Assembly (NCBI GenBank): GCA_051122655.1
Contig: CP182107.1
Location: 806,001-870,000 of the forward strand
Length of the DNA stretch: 64,000 bases
From: Pasteurella sp030783905
GTDB taxonomy: Bacteria > Pseudomonadota > Gammaproteobacteria > Enterobacterales > Pasteurellaceae
Reading direction: 5' to 3'
Part shown: piece by piece, positions 60,337 through 64,000 of the stretch
How the letters are laid out: the number at the start of each line of letters is the position of its first letter
How positions within the stretch are numbered: the stretch's first letter is position 1
Translations under genes and position numbers: made by a program
The notes under the pieces: model-generated
What the model saw: only the letters and a program-made list of their open reading frames with translations
The model's database searches: none
Told to the model about the DNA's origin: nothing

Positions 60337-63300
60337 ATGCTACCTCGTTTGACCAATATTCCACAATTGACACCACTTGTTTTCGCTTATGTAAATGCCT
60401 TACAAGCACAACATTTTGAAGGGGAAATTTCCACGGATTATGCGACCCGCTTAAGTTTAGCGACAGATAACAGTGTTTATCAGCAATTGCCTCAGGCGAT
60501 TTTATTTCCTAAAAGTATCGCGGATGTGGTCAGATTAACCAAACTTGCACAACAAGACACTTACAAGTCATTGACCTTTACCCCACGAGGTGGCGGCACG
60601 GGTACAAATGGGCAATCGCTGAATAATAATATTATTGTTGATCTTTCGCGCCATATGACAGCAATTTTAGAATTGAATGTGGAGCAACGTTGGGTAAAAG
60701 TGCAGGCGGGAGTGGTCAAAGATCAACTTAATCAATTTTTAAAACCTTATGGGTTATTTTTTGCCCCAGAATTATCCACCAGTAATCGTGCAACCTTAGG
60801 CGGTATGATTAATACTGATGCCTCTGGTCAAGGTTCTTTACAGTACGGTAAAACCTCTGATCATGTGTTAGGATTACGTGCTGTCTTGATGAATGGTGAG
60901 ATTTTGGACACCTGTGCAATCAAAACTGAGGGATTTACAGACAATCTTGTCAAATCACATCTGTCTAAAAACAATCAATCTTTACACCAAGAAATTTTTC
61001 AACGTTGTCAGCAAAAACGGCAACAAATTATTCAGGATTTACCCCAATTAAACCGTTTTATCACGGGTTATGATCTTAAAAATGTATTTAATCAGGATGA
61101 AAGTGAATTTAATTTAACCCGGATTTTAACCGGCTCAGAAGGCTCTTTGGCGTTTATTTGTGAAGCTACCCTCGATCTGACACCGATTCCACAATATCGC
61201 ACCTTAATTAATGTGAAATACAGTTCCTTTGATGCCGCATTACGCAATGCCCCTTTTATGGTGAAAGCGAATGCCTTGTCTGTGGAAACGGTGGACTCAA
61301 CGGTTTTAAATCTAGCAAAACAAGATATCATTTGGCATTCTGTCAGCGAATTACTGACGGAACAAACAGAAAACCCCATTTTAGGGCTGAATATCGTGGA
61401 ATACGCTGGCAACGATAAAGGTCAAATTCATCGTCAAGTCCATGCGCTTTGTGCTGAGCTAGATAAAAAAATTGCTAATCAACAGGATGCCATTATCGGT
61501 TATCAAGTGTGTTCAGACTTGGCCTCAATCGAGCGTATTTATGCGATGCGCAAAAAAGCGGTGGGATTATTAGGCAACGCGAAAGGTCTAGCAAAACCTA
61601 TTCCTTTCGTGGAAGATAGCTGTGTCCCGCCAGAAAATCTAGCGGATTATATTGCTGAATTTCGTGCTTTATTAGATACCCATAAATTAGATTACGGCAT
61701 GTTCGGCCACGTGGATGCGGGTGTATTACATGTTCGCCCCGCCTTAAACTTGTGTGATCAAGCACAAGTTAAACTGTTTAAAGCGATTTCCGATCAAGTG
61801 GTCGACCTTACCTATAAATACGGTGGGTTAATTTGGGGGGAACACGGTAAAGGTATGCGTTCACAATATGGTGAAAAATTTTTCACCCCAGAATTATGGC
61901 AAGAACTGCGTTATATTAAATTTTTATTCGATCCTGATAACCGTTTAAATCCGGGTAAAATTTGCACACCTTTAGAAAGTACAGCAGAACTCTATTCTAT
62001 CCTGTCACCCATGCGTGCCGATCATGATCGCCAAATTCCCATTCAAATGCGTGAAACCTTTAGTGGTGCGATGAACTGTAATGGCAATGGACTCTGTTTT
62101 AACTTTGATGTTCACAGTGCAATGTGTCCTTCTATGAAAGTCAGTCAAAATCGTGTCTTTTCCCCTAAAGGACGGGCAACCATGATCCGCGAGTGGCTTC
62201 GTTTACTGGCGAATGAAAATGTGACACCAGAACAATTAAATTTCCGTAACAACGATGTCAAAATGACCGATTTCGTGGCCAAAATACGCAATACGGTACA
62301 AAAATGGCGTGGCGAATATGACTTTTCCCATGAAGTCAAAGCTGCGATGGATACTTGCTTAGCCTGTAAAGCTTGTGCTAGCCAATGTCCAATTAAAATT
62401 GATGTGCCGAATTTCCGTGCTAAGTTTTTCCATTTTTACTACGGTCGCTATTTACGTGCAGCCAAAGATCATGTGATCGCGAATGTGGAATATATGGCGC
62501 CGTTAATGGCGAAAAAACCAGCATTTTTTAATTTCGTCACTGCCTCTAAATTTGCCCAACTTGCGGCTGAAAAAATTTTAGGGATTGTTGATTTACCCGC
62601 GCTATCAGAACCATCACTCGCGCAACACTTAGCCGAAATTAACTATCAGGCTTACCATTTAGAACACTTAGAACACTTAGAACATTTATCTGCACAAGAA
62701 AAACAACATATGCTATTGATTGTGCAAGATCCCTTTACCTCCTATTATGACGCCAAGGTTGTGGCTGATTTTGTTGTTCTGAGCCAGAAACTAGGCTATC
62801 AGCCTGTATTATTGCCTTTTAAGCCGAATGGTAAGGCATTACATGTCAAAGGTTTCTTAACTCGGTTTGCCAAAACGGCACAGAATCAAGCCGATTTTTT
62901 ATCACGTTTAGCAAAATTAGGAATACCGATGGTAGGGGTTGATCCGGCTATTGTACTGAGCTATCGAGATGAATATAAAGAAGTCTTAGGTGATGCACGC
63001 GGTGAGTTTAACGTCTTAACCTCGCAAGAATGGCTGACAAGCCAACAGGCGCACCTACACACACTGATTCAACATTTTGCCGAAACCGACCGCACTTGGC
63101 CAACACAACAATGGTATCTCTTTTCACATTGTACCGAATCCACCGCTTTACCAAACAGTGGCAAAGGGTGGCAACAGCTTTTTGCCTTATTTGGACAAGA
63201 ATTAAAGGTGGAAAACGTGGGCTGTTGCGGTATGGCAGGAACCTTTGGACATGAAACCGCACACTTAGCAATGTCAAAAGAGATTTATGCTTCATCATGG

Positions 63301-63432
63301 GCTAAAAAATTAGCAGGAAAAGATCCGCACTATTGTTTAGTTTCTGGCTATTCTTGTCGTAGTCAAGTGAAACGTTTGGAAAAATGGCAGCCTAAACATC
63401 CGATCCAAGCTTTACTCAGTTTATTGAAATAA
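60337..63432 (+). CDS. ydiJ: FAD/4Fe-4S oxidoreductase, YdiJ type (D-2-hydroxy acid dehydrogenase)
   Basis: A 1031-residue enzyme closely similar along its length to E. coli YdiJ, reported to oxidise D-2-hydroxyglutarate. The FAD-binding PCMH domain (~55-270) has TFTPRGGGTGTNGQSLN and PELSTSNRATLGGMINTDAS; the linked oxidase C-terminal lobe follows with GMFGHVDAGVLHVRP and WGEHGKGMRSQYG. A ferredoxin part has MDTCLACKACASQCPIKID (four Cys), and a C-terminal CCG-type domain has VGCCGMAGTFGHE. The start at 60337 follows AGAG; an ATG six codons upstream lacks a ribosome site. A small in-frame repeat (LEHLEHLEHL) is near residue 780. Confidence 0.92.
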   Translation: MLPRLTNIPQLTPLVFAYVNALQAQHFEGEISTDYATRLSLATDNSVYQQLPQAILFPKSIADVVRLTKLAQQDTYKSLTFTPRGGGTGTNGQSLNNNIIVDLSRHMTAILELNVEQRWVKVQAGVVKDQLNQFLKPYGLFFAPELSTSNRATLGGMINTDASGQGSLQYGKTSDHVLGLRAVLMNGEILDTCAIKTEGFTDNLVKSHLSKNNQSLHQEIFQRCQQKRQQIIQDLPQLNRFITGYDLKNVFNQDESEFNLTRILTGSEGSLAFICEATLDLTPIPQYRTLINVKYSSFDAALRNAPFMVKANALSVETVDSTVLNLAKQDIIWHSVSELLTEQTENPILGLNIVEYAGNDKGQIHRQVHALCAELDKKIANQQDAIIGYQVCSDLASIERIYAMRKKAVGLLGNAKGLAKPIPFVEDSCVPPENLADYIAEFRALLDTHKLDYGMFGHVDAGVLHVRPALNLCDQAQVKLFKAISDQVVDLTYKYGGLIWGEHGKGMRSQYGEKFFTPELWQELRYIKFLFDPDNRLNPGKICTPLESTAELYSILSPMRADHDRQIPIQMRETFSGAMNCNGNGLCFNFDVHSAMCPSMKVSQNRVFSPKGRATMIREWLRLLANENVTPEQLNFRNNDVKMTDFVAKIRNTVQKWRGEYDFSHEVKAAMDTCLACKACASQCPIKIDVPNFRAKFFHFYYGRYLRAAKDHVIANVEYMAPLMAKKPAFFNFVTASKFAQLAAEKILGIVDLPALSEPSLAQHLAEINYQAYHLEHLEHLEHLSAQEKQHMLLIVQDPFTSYYDAKVVADFVVLSQKLGYQPVLLPFKPNGKALHVKGFLTRFAKTAQNQADFLSRLAKLGIPMVGVDPAIVLSYRDEYKEVLGDARGEFNVLTSQEWLTSQQAHLHTLIQHFAETDRTWPTQQWYLFSHCTESTALPNSGKGWQQLFALFGQELKVENVGCCGMAGTFGHETAHLAMSKEIYASSWAKKLAGKDPHYCLVSGYSCRSQVKRLEKWQPKHPIQALLSLLK

Positions 63433-63433
63433 T

Positions 63434-63853
63434 ATGATTTGGAAACAACATTATAGCCTTGAGCAAATGAACCAGCTCAGTCAAGATACCGCTATTTCGC
63501 ACCTTGCTATTCAATTTACAGCACAAGGTGAAAACTGGCTCGAAGCCACCATGCCAGTCGACCGGCGTACTATTCAACCAATGGGTTTTCTACACGGGGG
63601 GCTTTCTGTTGCATTAGCCGAAACCATTGGATCAATGGCAGGACTCTGTTGTATAACTGAGAAGCAGTTTGTATTGGGTTTAGAAATTAATGCAAATCAT
63701 TTACGACCAGTCAAACAAGGAATCGTCACAGCACGCGCAACACCAGTGCATTTAGGTACACGAACTCAGGTTTGGCAAATTGAAATCAAAGATCAACAGG
63801 ATAAACTCTGTTGCCTTTCGCGTTTAACGCTGTCAGTGGGGAATCATGAATAA
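63434..63853 (+). CDS. menI: Hotdog-fold acyl-CoA thioesterase (YdiI/MenI type)
   Basis: A 139-residue 4-hydroxybenzoyl-CoA-thioesterase-like protein. The catalytic motif is MGFLHGGLSVALAETIGSMA near residues 50-70, with Glu as probable base, and a family-typical GLEINANHLRPVKQGIVTA follows. The closest known relatives hydrolyse 1,4-dihydroxy-2-naphthoyl-CoA in menaquinone synthesis or act as general thioesterases. It starts one base after ydiJ and its end overlaps hemH by 8 bases, so all three may be transcribed together. The E. coli order ydiI-ydiJ is also adjacent. Confidence 0.88.
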   Translation: MIWKQHYSLEQMNQLSQDTAISHLAIQFTAQGENWLEATMPVDRRTIQPMGFLHGGLSVALAETIGSMAGLCCITEKQFVLGLEINANHLRPVKQGIVTARATPVHLGTRTQVWQIEIKDQQDKLCCLSRLTLSVGNHE

Positions 63854-64000
63854 AACTAAAACAGGCGTCTTATTGGTCAATTTAGGCACGCCAGAAAGCC
63901 CAACACCAAAAGCTATCTCTCATTACTTATGGCAATTTCTGACCGATCCTCGTGTGGTCGATTTACCCCGTTATACATGGTACCCGTTATTGAAAGGGAT
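63846..64000 (+). CDS. hemH: Ferrochelatase HemH, N-terminal part (cut by window edge)
   Basis: Only the first 51 codons are present, with no stop before the window ends. They read MNKTKTGVLLVNLGTPESPT, then AISHYLWQFLTDPRVVDLPR and YTWYPLLKG, the characteristic start of bacterial ferrochelatase, which inserts ferrous iron into protoporphyrin IX at the end of haem synthesis. Its ATG lies 8 bases inside the thioesterase gene. Confidence 0.93.
   Translation, partial: MNKTKTGVLLVNLGTPESPTPKAISHYLWQFLTDPRVVDLPRYTWYPLLKG

Overview
The window looks like a chromosomal piece of a Pasteurellaceae genome, most likely the genus Pasteurella and close to P. multocida. Three things point there: repeated 9-bp uptake signals AAGTGCGGT / ACCGCACTT of the Haemophilus-Pasteurella type, low GC with gamma-proteobacterial gene blocks (metY-rimP-nusA-infB, rbfA-truB, nrdR-ribD, pntAB), and a complete P. 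multocida-type capsule locus whose central enzyme resembles the hyaluronan synthase PmHAS. Species and capsule type are recognised by eye, without a database search.

Layout. 1-2.1 kb: the end of an O-acetylhomoserine sulfhydrylase gene, a small membrane protein gene and dnaJ. 2.1-8.9 kb: a molybdate locus (modC, modB, modA on minus, modE on plus) with a TonB-dependent receptor carrying a His-rich, ZnuD-like loop between modA and modE. 8.9-10.4 kb: an AT-rich glycosyltransferase gene, a strong terminator and one doubtful ORF. 10.4-17.5 kb: yfbR, degS, ribD, nrdR, a uracil-DNA-glycosylase-like gene and pntBA. 17.6-19.9 kb: an accessory scar with a decayed cas10-like gene, a truncated ADP-ribosylglycohydrolase and a GC-rich NAD(P)H-hydrate dehydratase gene that ends in Neisseria-type DNA uptake sequences. 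19.9-22.3 kb: sfsA, a probable Fur-controlled small RNA, and tyrS. 22.3-29.5 kb: truB, rbfA, an inserted lipoprotein gene, infB, nusA, rimP and initiator tRNA.

29.8-35.1 kb: an L-ascorbate (ula) cluster: ulaR and ulaG on minus, then a ulaA-ulaB fusion, ulaC and ulaD on plus behind a perfect CRP-type site. 35.1-36.6 kb: tmRNA (ssrA) on minus, with wreckage of an integrative element (integrase N-terminus, excisionase-like gene with a stop codon) beside its 3' end. 36.7-41.5 kb: hrpA and two small membrane protein genes. 41.5-56.4 kb: the capsule locus, with phyB/phyA (kpsS/kpsC) on minus diverging from a plus-strand run hyaE-hyaD-hyaC-hyaB-hexD-hexC-hexB-hexA. 56.4-64 kb: grxD, two TPM-domain genes and lemA, ompA, a YdiJ-type FAD/Fe-S oxidoreductase, a hotdog thioesterase, and the start of hemH.

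How it fits together. Hya proteins make UDP-glucuronate and polymerise the glycan, Phy proteins build the Kdo-lipid anchor, and Hex proteins export it. The ula genes import and phosphorylate ascorbate and convert it to a pentulose phosphate, but no ulaE or ulaF is visible here. The most notable observations are the candidate Fur-regulated sRNA between sfsA and tyrS, the neisserial import flanked by gene debris, and the element scar at ssrA.
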